64,000 nucleotides of DNA, taken from Mesotaenium endlicherianum (lineage: Eukaryota; Streptophyta; Zygnematophyceae; Zygnematales; Mesotaeniaceae). The position numbers were made by a program, and so were the translations under genes. The stretch lies in assembly GCA_009602735.1 (NCBI GenBank), contig WELA01001079.1, positions 1 to 64,000 on the forward strand, in the 5' to 3' direction. The notes under the pieces were generated by a model, which had not been told where the DNA came from, did no database searches, and saw nothing but the letters and a program-made list of their open reading frames with translations. The first letter of the stretch is position 1, and each line of letters opens with the position of its first letter. Below, piece after piece: positions 54,820 to 64,000 of the stretch.

Positions 54820-56487
54820 TTTTCCTCTTCAGACTTTTCTGTTCTTCTGCATATTTTAGCATTTCACACTTGTATCTCTCTACTTTACTCTCTAGCCTTT
54901 TTGAAGTACCTACTGGTGCTTTCTCAACACCTGTTTTCTTCCTCTTTTAAAAAAATCTGCCACTTGATCTTCTATGCATGTTTGTGTTAGTCTGCACTCT
55001 TGGTAATGTCACTCTATTGGGTTGATCATGATTTTTTTTGGCTCTTTGGATGGGTGCGGGTTCATCTTGAGACACAAAGATGATGAAAGAGACCTTCTGT
55101 ATGAATGTGTACAGAGTTATAGGCGGATTAGTAGGTAGGTAGGTGGTAAAATGTTGGTTCAGCAGATTTTTGGCATTTTTTTTTGATTTTTTGATTTTTA
55201 AAATTATTTTGCATTTTTGAAAAAAACATTACTTGAGCATGTAGAGTTCACTTGTGCCTACACACCAAAAATGTGGCATAGATTGAAGTGCACATGTAGC
55301 AGGACTTATGAGGGTGAGAAATCTAAAATGGCAAATTTTTTACGTGTACTTTTCGGTAAGCTTTAGAAAACTCTTAAAGTTTGAAAACACCTTCGAATTT
55401 CAAACATGAAATTGTTATGCAATCCTCTTATGTAAAATAAAGTCATGCAAAGTTATAGCATGAAAGAATGCCAGGTTGTTAACATATCCCACTCAACACA
55501 TGCATTAAAAAAAGTCACCTTTCAAGAAGTACACGACTTATTGCCAACTTTTGCATATATAGCTCATGGGCCCTATCTTGCGTTGTGGTGCCTAGAATGG
55601 GCTGTAAGTTGACCAGTAGCACTGTGAGGGGGTGCAAAATCTAGTAGGATCAATTTCAGATCCGTACTCAAAAAGTTTCTGCATTGTATGGATTGGCAAG
55701 CTTCACATATGCGAGAAACTCCCCATGTCACATTTTGGAGGCTCAGAGCCTGCTGTGGTTTAATGCAAACTGAATTTTTGTTCCTTTTATGGCTACCCAG
55801 TTGGGTCTCTAATGCCTCTTCAAACTTTGGGGGGAATCAAGAAAGTAGAGTGCAAATTATGGCCATCGGTACGAAGTGATAAAAAGTGCAACATGTAACA
55901 TTTTTCCAATTATCGCTTACTTTTTATCGCTTGCAGATTTAGTTTGTGTGCACATCTTGGGTCTCAATGAATGGAGTAACCCAAAACTTCATCAATAGCT
56001 CTATGAGGGCATGAAAAATCCGATGAAACAATTTTCAGATACGTAATACAAATATACTGCATTTTACGGACTGCCTCTCTTTACAAGTGTGAAAAGCGCC
56101 ACATGGCACACTTTGGAGGCACATTACTTGAAGGGATTATTAGATTCTTTTGTTTTTTCTTTTAAAGTTATGGCTACCTTAGAGGGTTCTTAGTAGCCTT
56201 TCAAAAAATGGAGTCAATTAGCAAACTTTTGGACAACTGATGGTCATTTGTATGAAGCAGCATGAATGAGACAAAGTGAGAATTCCACTTTTGTCGACAA
56301 ATTCTTCACTTTCACTGAAAGTGCAATGAGTTTGGAGAATATGTCAATTATGATTGAAACTTCAGGGAGGTCTATACATATGGCTTGTTTATCAGATTCT
56401 CAAATTTCAAAACATTCCAACAAAATCGCCACAAATGGCGCCTAAAAGTACCTAAGTGTCCAAAAAATGGGCATTTGGGCTGCATGT
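54820..56487. other. AT-rich noncoding right end of transposon copy 2
   Basis: Matches 41,300-43,663 of copy 1. It contains a (GGTA)n patch near 55,131, repeated CACACTTTGGAGGC-type units, and no coding sequence that I trust. Confidence 0.5.
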
Positions 56488-57051
56488 GTTAGAAGGTGCA
56501 GAGGACATGAACCAGACTAGTAGAGTATCTGTTCATACTTGAATGGACAGATAAGTACTTAAAAGCAATAGAACAAAAACAAACTAATGTATTTTAACTT
56601 ATATCACTATAGCCCTCCCCAGACAGAATAAGCGGTGTCTCGATGCGTTCAGTCAGGTCTTACACATGTGGAGAAGACTTGTCAAAGGCGCCAAGTCAAG
56701 TGCGACACATGCAAGAGAGAACAGGCAAGGTCGTGGGTGGTGTGACCTTATTGGCTAGCCTAGTCGTTGATCATTATGGGAAATAGTGCAAATTGGCTGT
56801 AAATTTGCCCCGCATTCAAAAAACCATAGTATCTTGAAAAGTGCTTGAAATCTCAATAATCTAGTACCAGACGTACCTCGTAAAAGACATCTACCAGATC
56901 ACCAAATTTGAGAGGTTTCTAACATCTGGAATAAAGTAGAGTTCAAAAAGAGTAGGCACTTCTCCAAATCAGTGCAGACAATTTTGAAAATCAAAATCCC
57001 TATACTTCTTTGAATTGTGCAAAGTTAGTAGTTACTTGAGAGCAGTAACGT
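56488..57051 (-). repeat. LTR (proximal piece) and 3' untranslated region of element G
   Basis: 56,488-56,611 is the start of the LTR whose other piece is at 44,729-45,100. 56,612-57,051 matches in reverse the 3' untranslated region of element 1 (about 1,420-1,861), including the GGCTAGCCAATAAGGTCACA block and a G-rich tract. It is cut at 57,052 by the LTR of E1; the rest of G must lie right of the window. Confidence 0.75.
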
Positions 57052-57731
57052 TGAAAGAGACAGAGTGCCCTAGTGGAAGCGTAGTGACTCACGAGGAACC
57101 AAATTAGTTTCAGTTTTATCTAGAGTGCAGCGACATAACATTAAGAAAGCTTTGGAAAATACTGGACGTTTTGAAGAGCAAGAAAGTGCTCACAAATGAA
57201 TTGAGATGAAAGGCCTCATCATGACAAACCCATAGATGTTTACAAAATTAAAAATTGATAAGAAACGAAGAAGTTATGCTCATTTATAGTTTCTATGACG
57301 GCCGCTCTCTCCTAGGAAAGAGGGCAAGAATTAAGTGTTTGTCAAATTGCCCCTTCCAAAATATTCGTGAGAAGGCCAGATCAGCCTCATCCAACATTTC
57401 AAGCCTACTTGACGTCCACGTGCATGCATCGAAATGTTTGCAATATACTAACTTGGGCGCGCTAAGCTAATTCAATACTCCTAGGTAAATTGACCTAATT
57501 GGCACTCCTCGTTAGTTGAAATTACGTGAAGGTTCCAATTCACTCTAACTGCTCAGATTGGTCGACGCTGTTGGTCACTTCGTCGGTCGTGCTTATCGCA
57601 AATTAAGAACAGACGTTGACCAACCTTGAAAATTATTACTTTGGAAATTTATAACTAATTTATAACCACATTCAACAAAAGGTACATCAAATTGACCACA
57701 AACATGCAGTCTACAATCCTATTACCTTATA
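57052..57731 (-). repeat. 3' LTR of chromovirus E1
   Basis: The plus strand begins TGAAAGAGACAGAGTGCCC and ends ATTACCTTATA next to the purine tract of the element. Diverged member of the F/B LTR family. Confidence 0.7.
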
Positions 57732-57804
57732 TCATCCCCCTCCTAATGACGCAATGTCCTTGACGCGTTTTGCAATGAGCGCCTTAACTTACTTCTGTAA
57801 TGAG

Positions 57805-58201
57805 TCAAGTTGGCCTCTGGCTATCAAGTGTTGTCGTCCGCATGGTAGCCTTTCCACTTGAGCAGATATTTTTGAACAAATCGTTGACCTCGCTTGACTC
57901 GTCGATCGTCAACAGTCGCCTCCACTTCAGACTCCAATACACCATCAATCTCGATCGGTGGTGGCTGTGTAGGTTGTCGTTTTGAATGTCCTTCATTTGG
58001 GTCAATGTATGGATTTAAGTAAGTGACATAGAACACATCACGTATACTCCAATCTGAAGGAAGTTCCAACTTGTAGGCGAGTGGCTTTACCTGCTTGAGC
58101 ACCGAAAATGGACCTGTTAATCTTACTCGAAGTTTCCTCTTGCATATGGAACGTGGAGTCTTTGGTGACAAGAGCACTTTGTTGCCCACATGGAATATCA
58201 C
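57805..58201 (-). pseudogene. Integrase C-terminus and chromodomain (chromovirus E1)
   Basis: The piece reads MIFHVGNKVLLSPKTPRS, VRLTGPFSVLKQVKPLAYKL, then a chromodomain with LESEVEATVDDRRVKRGQ and YLLKWKGYHADD. Same arrangement as in F. Confidence 0.75.
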
Positions 58202-59635
58202 TTCTCTCCGGTGCTTGCTAGCATTGTTGACCTGCTCTTCCGGTACACGTCTTCGCCATGTCCCAAGTCTTGGTCATCTGCTCCATAAACGCTTGTGTAG
58301 TAGGAACCTGAGTCTCCTTGGCCTTCTCCAACAACATGTCCCCTAGATGATATACTTCTCTCCCATAAACCATTGTTAATGGTCACTGCTTTGTAGATTC
58401 CTGCATGCTGTTGTTGTGGGCAAACCCCAAACCCGGCAGCTTCTAGTCCCACTCTGAAAGGTCTTCCAAAGTGAAACTCTTAAGCTCCTCTTGCACAATT
58501 CTGTTAAGCCTCTCACTCTACCTGTCTGTCTGAGGATGATAGAAAGTGCTCATGCTCAGCTTGGCCTTCATTGCAGTAAACTATGATGGCCAAAAGTTGC
58601 TGATAAAACTCGGATCCCAATATGAAATAATCACCTTTAGCAACCCATGTAGTCTGAAAATATGACTGAAAAAGTGCGTGCCACATCCGCTGTTGAAAAG
58701 TCTCCTTCATGGGAATGAAGTGAGCCATCTTGGTGATCTTTTGCAACACAATCCATACTGCATCGTGCGCGTGCCTACTCACTGGTACCAAAAGTTTGAT
58801 GCGTTCGTGTTGATGGTGAAAGGAATTTCTGGACTGGCAACTGTTAACACAGGTGTCTGTATCACCAACTTCAAAATCTCCTTAAAGGCTTGCTGCTCCT
58901 TGTCACCCCATAGCCACTTCTCCTCCTCCTTCAATATGTCCATGAGCGGTGCGCACACCTTGGAAAATCCTTTAATAAAGCATTGATAATAATTTGCCAT
59001 GCCCAAGAAGCTCCTGAGTCGATGAATATCAGCAGGTTCCGGCCAATCTTTGACTGCTTGCACCTTCTTCCGCTCCACCTTGACTCCTTCAGCTCCCATC
59101 CTTGAGACACAAGTCGCATTTGCTCATCTTCGCATAAAGCTTTTGATCTCTCAAGACCTCCAACACTTTCCTTAGAAGCTCCACATGCTCCTCTAAGACC
59201 TTTGAATAGATCAAGACGTCATCGAGAAATACCACCACAAATTGGTCCAAGTAGGATCTGAAGATACTATTCATAAATCCCATGAATGTAGGGGGTGCAT
59301 TAGTCAACCCAAAAGGCATGACTGTGAACTCAAACAAGTCATAGCGAGTCTTGAAAGCTGTCTTCTAAACGTCTCCTTCTGCCATCCGTACCTGGTGATA
59401 GCCACTACTCAAATCAATTTTTCAGAAATACTTCTCTCCGACAAGCCTGTCAATCAACTTGTCCACTCATGGAAGTGGGTACCTGTTCTTGATGGTGATT
59501 TTGTTCAGTGCCCAATAGTCAACACACATCCTCATAGTCCCATCCTTCTTCTTCATAAATTTGACTGGCGCTGCAAACAACGACTTGTTAGATCGGAGGA
59601 ATCCCTTCTCTAAAATCTCTGTCAGTTGCTTCTTC

Positions 59636-59984
59636 CAAGGTTACGCCATACGCGTATCAGCCCAAAAAATTAGGCGTATTCAGCGTATAAATAGCGTATA
59701 GCGTGTTAAGCGTATTTGGATAAAAGTGAAGTGTAAAAATGAACTTTTTTTGTTTGGAGGGGGGAGGTCAATAGATTGTATTCAAAGCATGGTGTACCGT
59801 CCTAATAAGTGTCATATGCCTTCAAGTTTCTCAAAAAAGTCGATTGGAGTAATTTTGTACACATGCCGTAAATAAGGCGTAAATTGTGATGCGTACTAAG
59901 CGTTTTAAGCAATTTTTGTTGTAACTAATTTAGCGAACTAGCGTATCTAGCGTATTAAGCGTATGAACGTATGGCGTAACCTTG
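59636..59984. mobile_element. hAT-like MITE, copy 2 (349 bp)
   Basis: The inverted ends CAAGGTTACGCCATACG and CGTATGGCGTAACCTTG match perfectly. It is flanked by a perfect 8-bp duplication GCTTCTTC (59,628-59,635 and 59,985-59,992). This fits hAT. GCGTAT repeats are clustered near both ends, slightly more of them than in copy 1. The middle is almost the same as in copy 1, so both moved recently relative to their hosts. No coding capacity. Confidence 0.92.
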
Positions 59985-60601
59985 GCTTCTTCAACTCCGC
60001 ACACAATTGACGGTAAGCGGGTCTCACTGGTGGCTTGCTTTTTGGTTCCAACTTGACCTTGGGATTCAAAGCCCTTAGTGAAGGTGAAAGTGGCAGAGTG
60101 CCCTAGTCGAAGTAACTCACGGGTCAAAGAACTAGTTGCAAATATACTAAAGAGTGCAACGGCATATCACTAAGAAAGCTTGAGAAAATTACTCAACATT
60201 TTGAGGAGCAAGAAACTGCTCCCAAATGATGTCAGATGAAAGGCCTTGTCATTACAAACCTGTAGAAATTTATCAAAGTAAAAAATTGATCCCCTCCAGA
60301 ATATTCGTGAGTAAGCCAGATAAGTCTCATCTGACGTGTCGGGTTGATTTGACGTCCACATATATGCACTGACATATCTAGAATATACTAACTTAGGCGT
60401 GCTAGTCTAAATCGAACCTTCCAGGTAAATCGACCTAGTCGGCACTCCGCGTCAACCGAACTTACGTGAAGGTTCTAGTTCACTATAACGGGCCAGACGG
60501 CTCAACGCTGTCGGTCAATCCGACAGTTGCCCTCACCGCGAATTAGGGACAGTCGTCAACCGACCTCAAAACTAATTAAACTTCAGCAATATATAGCTCT
60601 C

Positions 60602-61813
60602 TTAATACTTGACCACATTCGATGAACTTAATATCAAAATGACCACAAAAATGTCGATTGAACTTACGTGAAGGTTTGAGTTCACTCTAACGGGCAAGAG
60701 CGCATGCGCCTGTCGGTCAATCCGACGGTCGCGCTCACCGTCCACATAACATCGCCAACTCCTCAGAGCCTGGATAATAGCCAACATCTCTCGCTCGTGT
60801 GCTGCATAATTTTGCTCGGCAGGTTTCAACTTCCTGCTCTCATATGCCACAGGCTGCAATCCTTGGAGAAGAAAGGCTCCCACTGCAAAGTTTGATGCGT
60901 GCGTGATGACGGTGAAAGGAAGCTTTGGACTGGCAATTGCCACCACAGGTGCCTGTGTCAACAACTCTTTAATTTTCTCGAACGCTCGCTGCTCCTTCTC
61001 ACCCCATGGCCACTTCTCTAGCTTCTTTAACATGTTCGTGAGCGGTGCACACGCCTTGGCAAATCCTCCAATGAAGCGTCGACAATACTTTGTGATGCCA
61101 AGGAAACTCTTGAGTTGATGAATATCAGCAGGTACCGGCCAATATCTGACTGCTTGCACCTTCTTTTGCTCCACCTTGACTTCTTCAGCTCCCACAATGT
61201 GCCCAAGAAACTCAACCTCTTTGAGACAGACGTCGCACTTCCGCATCTTCCCATATAATTTCTGATCTCTGAAGACATCCAACACCTTCCCCAGATGCTC
61301 CACATCAACCCAAAAGGCATGAGTGTGAACTCAAACAAGTCATAGCGAGTCCTGAAAGCAGTCTTCTGAACGTCTCCTTTCGCAATCCATACCTTGTGAT
61401 AGCCACTCCTCAAATCGATCATCGAGAAATACTTTGCCCCAAGATGCCTGTCAATCAAATCGTCCACTCGTGGAAGTGGGTACCTGTTCTTGATGGTGAC
61501 CTTGTTAAGTGCTCGGTAGTCGACACACATCCTCATAGTCCCATCCTTCTTCTTCACAAGTAAGACTGGCGCTGCAAATGGAGACTCGCTGGGTTGGATG
61601 AATTTCCTTCTCCAACAACTCTGTGAGCTGGTTCCTCAACTCATCCAACTCCGCAAACGAATCACAAAAGACAGTTCTCACAGGTGGCTTGCTTCGTGGT
61701 TCCAACTCAACCTTGTGCTCCATAGCTCTCTGTGGAGGTAATTCTGCAGGTAGCTCCTCAGGATATACGCACTTGAACTCCTCCAACAGCGCCTTAATTT
61801 GGGCAGGCATCAC
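60602..61813 (-). pseudogene. Reverse transcriptase and RNase H (chromovirus E2)
   Basis: Pieces: 61,813-61,505 (leader, QRAMEHKVELEPRSKPPVR), 61,557-61,027 (palm: [27 protein letters not shown]), 61,303-60,602 (thumb and RNase [27 protein letters not shown]-type block, AAHEREMLAIIQALRSWRCY). Typical Ty3 content. Broken. Confidence 0.75.
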
Positions 61814-62030
61814 AGGTGGCTTCTTCTCTTGAGCAATTGGGCTCTGCTCCTAGTGAGCAAGGGGATCAGACACCACTACTTGCTCCTTCGACGATGTACA
61901 TTTGCCTAGGCTGTTAGGATTCACGCTTGTTTCATCTGACGACCTGGCCAGGGCCATCGAAAGAAAGTACATCTCCTTCACCTAATTTGCCCTGCATAGC
62001 TTCTTAACTTGCAGGCTCGACAAAAGATAG

Positions 62031-63311
62031 TTACTTGTGGTCGTATCTACCTCCACCTGTTTCGCTGTCTACATTTGACCCTTGGACCTTCACTTGTCTT
62101 GTGCTCCAGTGCACATGAGCGTTGGCTTTCCTCAGCCATGGTCGGCCCAATATCACCTCATCGTGACCCAACTCTGCCTGCTCAATAACTTCCTCACTCT
62201 GGTGCCCCGCTACTTCCACGTGAATAGCTTTCGTAGTGCACCACACTTGAGTCTCTGCCCATTCGCCAAAATTGCCTCCTTAGGCTCACAATACTTCTGC
62301 ACAGGGACTCCCCCCTCTTTCACGAGCTTCTTGTGCATTGTCGACCATACACTTCGCCTTGTTGCCGTCGACTACTTCTTCCACAATGATAGGCTTGTCA
62401 ACGTCTCGTCCTTTGCTTCCCGGCAGGCTTCGTGGGATAGCCTCCTTGTGAGTTCTCGTCTTCACGCCAGTAGACACCCCAGAACGACTTACTGGCGTCC
62501 TCCTTTTTCGTGCTGTTGAGGTTGCTTCGCCTTCACATGACAGTCTCGAGCCAGATGTCCAAGCTTGCCGCAATGATAGCACGGTCTTCTTGACTTGATA
62601 TTCTGCTGCCTGGGCTGGTACTGAACAAGTCCCAACTCCATAGGTACTGGACCTTGAACATTTGTGCTTGGCGCTTGAGGTCTGAAATGTCGATATCCTC
62701 CAGAGTTGTGGCGGCCCCATTGCCTCTGACTATACTCCACAGCGTCGACCCTCGTTGCCAACGCCATCATTTCTCCAAGACTAGTAGGGTCCTTGAGCGC
62801 CATTCTTTGGCCACAGTTGGTTTGAGTCCTCTCTTGAACTTGTCCATCATCTCCGACTCGTGCATAGATGGACATTGAAGTACCACCTCGTTGAAGCGCG
62901 AAACATACTCCTGAACGCTTCTTCGTTGACGAAGGCGCACCACTAGATCTCGAGCGGTAGCCTTGGGTGCAATAGGTTGAAATTGCCTCTTCAAGCCTTC
63001 AACTAGCTAATCAACTGTCGCTCATACCAAGCTCCTGCACTCTTTTACAGCAAAGATATGACAAAGGCGACTTGCCTGTCGGGCGTGAGCGCAAAATATT
63101 CCATAAACTTCTTCACTCCAAAAATCCATTTATGAACAGGCGGCGATCCACGCTCTCCAATATATGTTTCACGCTTAGGCGCACGCACTCTTAATGTGGG
63201 TGGACTAACTGGTTGCACCACTGGGTTACCATAAACAGCTGCAGGTGCCAAACCCTCCTCCAATACTAGATGAAAGGGGCAGAGTGCCCTAGTGGAAGCG
63301 TAGTAACTCAC
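62031..63311 (-). pseudogene. gag, zinc knuckle and protease remnants (chromovirus E2)
   Basis: From the 5' side: 63,311-63,045 (gag linker and KRETYIGERGSPPVHKW), 62,994-62,767 (QEYVSRFNEVVLQCPSMHES, capsid-like), 62,875-62,489 (zinc knuckle CYHCGKLGHLARDC), 62,720-62,286 (protease start PIIVEEVVDGNKAKCMVD) and 62,246-62,031 (DEVILGRPWLRKAN). Same order as in B. Confidence 0.75.
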
Positions 63312-64000
63312 GAGGAAAGGAAGTAGTTGCTATCATACTAAAGAGTGCAGCGGCATATCACTAAGAAAGCTTGAAAATTACTCAACATTTTCAGTAGCAA
63401 AAAACTGCTCACAAATGATGTAGGATAAAAGGCCTTGTCATTACAAATCCGTCAAAAAATACAGAAGTGTAAACTGATGAGAAATGAAGTAATTATGCCT
63501 ATTTATAATTTTCTGACCTAAGTCCTATTCTCTAGACGGGAGCGCCGTTTAGCAACGGAATTATTCAAGTGTTTGTCAAATCATCCCCTCCAAAATACTC
63601 ATAAGTAAGCTAGGTCAGTCTCATCTGACGTGTCGGGTCGATTTGACGTCCACATGCATGCATCTAGAATATACTAACTTAGGCGCGCTAGTCTAAACCG
63701 AAATTTCTAGGAAAATCGACTTAGTTGACACATCGCGTCAGCCAAACTTACGTGAAGGTTCGGGTTCACTCTAACGGGCCAGATCGCTTGTCGCTGTCGG
63801 TCAATCCGACGGTTGCGCTCACCGCAAATTAAGGACAGTCTACAACCGATCTCAAAACTGATTAAACTTTAAAAATCCATAAATCTCTCAACACTCGACC
63901 AAATTTGATGAACTTTATATCAAAATGACCACAAACATGCACTCCAAAAAACTATACAATCAAAACATACTTTCATGAAACTCATATATGCACTGTACAA
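63271..64000 (-). repeat. 5' LTR of chromovirus E2, cut by the window end
   Basis: The plus strand begins TGAAAGGGGCAGAGTGCCC. Nearly the whole LTR is present, since the last bases correspond to positions about 30-40 bp before the end of the LTRs of B and F. Confidence 0.8.

Larger units (their letters stand above)
45102..56487. mobile_element. Unnamed DNA transposon, copy 2, split by chromovirus F
   Basis: It has the same ends as copy 1: ACATGCACCACGCGCGG at 45,102-45,118 and GGGCTGCATGT ending 56,487. Because it interrupts a known LTR, its limits are well fixed. GTT is found on both sides (45,098-45,100 and 56,488-56,490), a possible 3-bp target duplication with one additional T on the left. 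Chromovirus F (45,119-50,748) lies 17 bp inside its left end. Without F the copy is about 5.75 kb. It shares both convergent genes with copy 1. Confidence 0.75.
57052..60084 (-). mobile_element. Ty3 chromovirus E1, 3' part
   Basis: A 3' LTR (57,052-57,731) is followed on the minus strand side by chromodomain and integrase (57,805-58,791) and RT pieces (58,779-59,610, 59,993-60,080). Diagnostic blocks are [48 protein letters not shown] and [14 protein letters not shown]. It has many breaks and is the most diverged member of the B/F/E family here. It holds a hAT-like MITE (59,636-59,984) and is cut by the LTR of E2 at 60,085. Confidence 0.8.
60085..64000 (-). mobile_element. Ty3 chromovirus E2 (cut by the window end)
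   Basis: A 3' LTR (60,085-about 60,655) is followed by RNase H/RT pieces (60,739-61,813), protease (62,031-62,450), zinc knuckle and gag (62,450-63,311) and a 5' LTR from 63,271 to the window end. Diagnostic blocks are [48 protein letters not shown] (zinc knuckle) and VYGNPVVQPVSPP (gag linker). No integrase or chromodomain was found in this copy. It is inserted in the RT region of E1. Broken. Confidence 0.8.

Noticed and set aside
1-64000. CRISPR arrays, bacterial operons, rRNA or tRNA genes
   Set aside because: No regularly spaced repeats, no Shine-Dalgarno-linked gene runs and no tRNA/rRNA signatures were seen; tRNA-like matches are only short primer-binding sites of LTR elements.

Overview
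The window looks like nuclear DNA of a green plant-lineage organism with a large, repeat-filled genome. A charophyte alga (Chara- or Klebsormidium-like) fits best. The evidence is one host gene with spliced exons whose protein matches plant-type maspardin, Ty3 elements with chromodomains, a Ty1/copia element, and LTR-type elements carrying a cytosine-5 DNA methyltransferase (DNMT), a combination reported from dinoflagellates and the charophyte Klebsormidium. The species call is inference. Nearly everything else is mobile DNA, mostly old and broken.

Layout, left half. 1-2,374: 3' end of a Ty3 chromodomain element with its LTR (+). 2,375-7,836: a DNMT-bearing Ty3-like fossil A (-) with gag/linker, protease, DNMT, RT, RNase H and integrase. 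7,837-14,329: Ty3 chromovirus B (-) with both LTRs, holding a 323-bp hAT-like MITE. 14,330-21,436: gag leader and LTR of element C (-), split by a 1.2-kb LTR-like unit (14,609-15,796) and by a nearly whole copia element (16,069-20,509, target duplication GCTGC). 21,437-22,600: a second DNMT fossil D (-). 22,601-24,120: no confident gene, one possible exon. About 24,120-31,950: a third, best preserved DNMT element D2 (-): gag, protease-DNMT, RNase H, integrase and a PHD-like zinc finger.

Middle. 33,696-36,195: the only confident host gene, a four-exon maspardin (SPG21/ACP33) alpha/beta-hydrolase gene (+), with a long tail. All splice phases close to a 531-codon reading frame.

Right half. 37,388-43,663: copy 1 of a two-copy DNA transposon I cannot name, with short inverted ends (ACATGCASCC) and two convergent genes. 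From 44,729 to the window end is a nested stack: a minus-strand LTR G is split by transposon copy 2 (45,102-56,487), which is itself split 17 bp from its left end by Ty3 chromovirus F (45,119-50,748, target duplication CGCGG). The body of G is then cut by chromovirus E1 (from 57,052), which contains a second hAT-like MITE with a perfect 8-bp target duplication and is cut by chromovirus E2 (from 60,085).

The most notable system is the DNMT-carrying retroelement lineage: three separate DNMT fossils within 26 kb, placed directly after the protease, one of them also with a PHD-like chromatin-reader motif at the integrase end. Second is the unnamed two-gene transposon, whose ends can be read precisely because copy 2 sits inside a known LTR.
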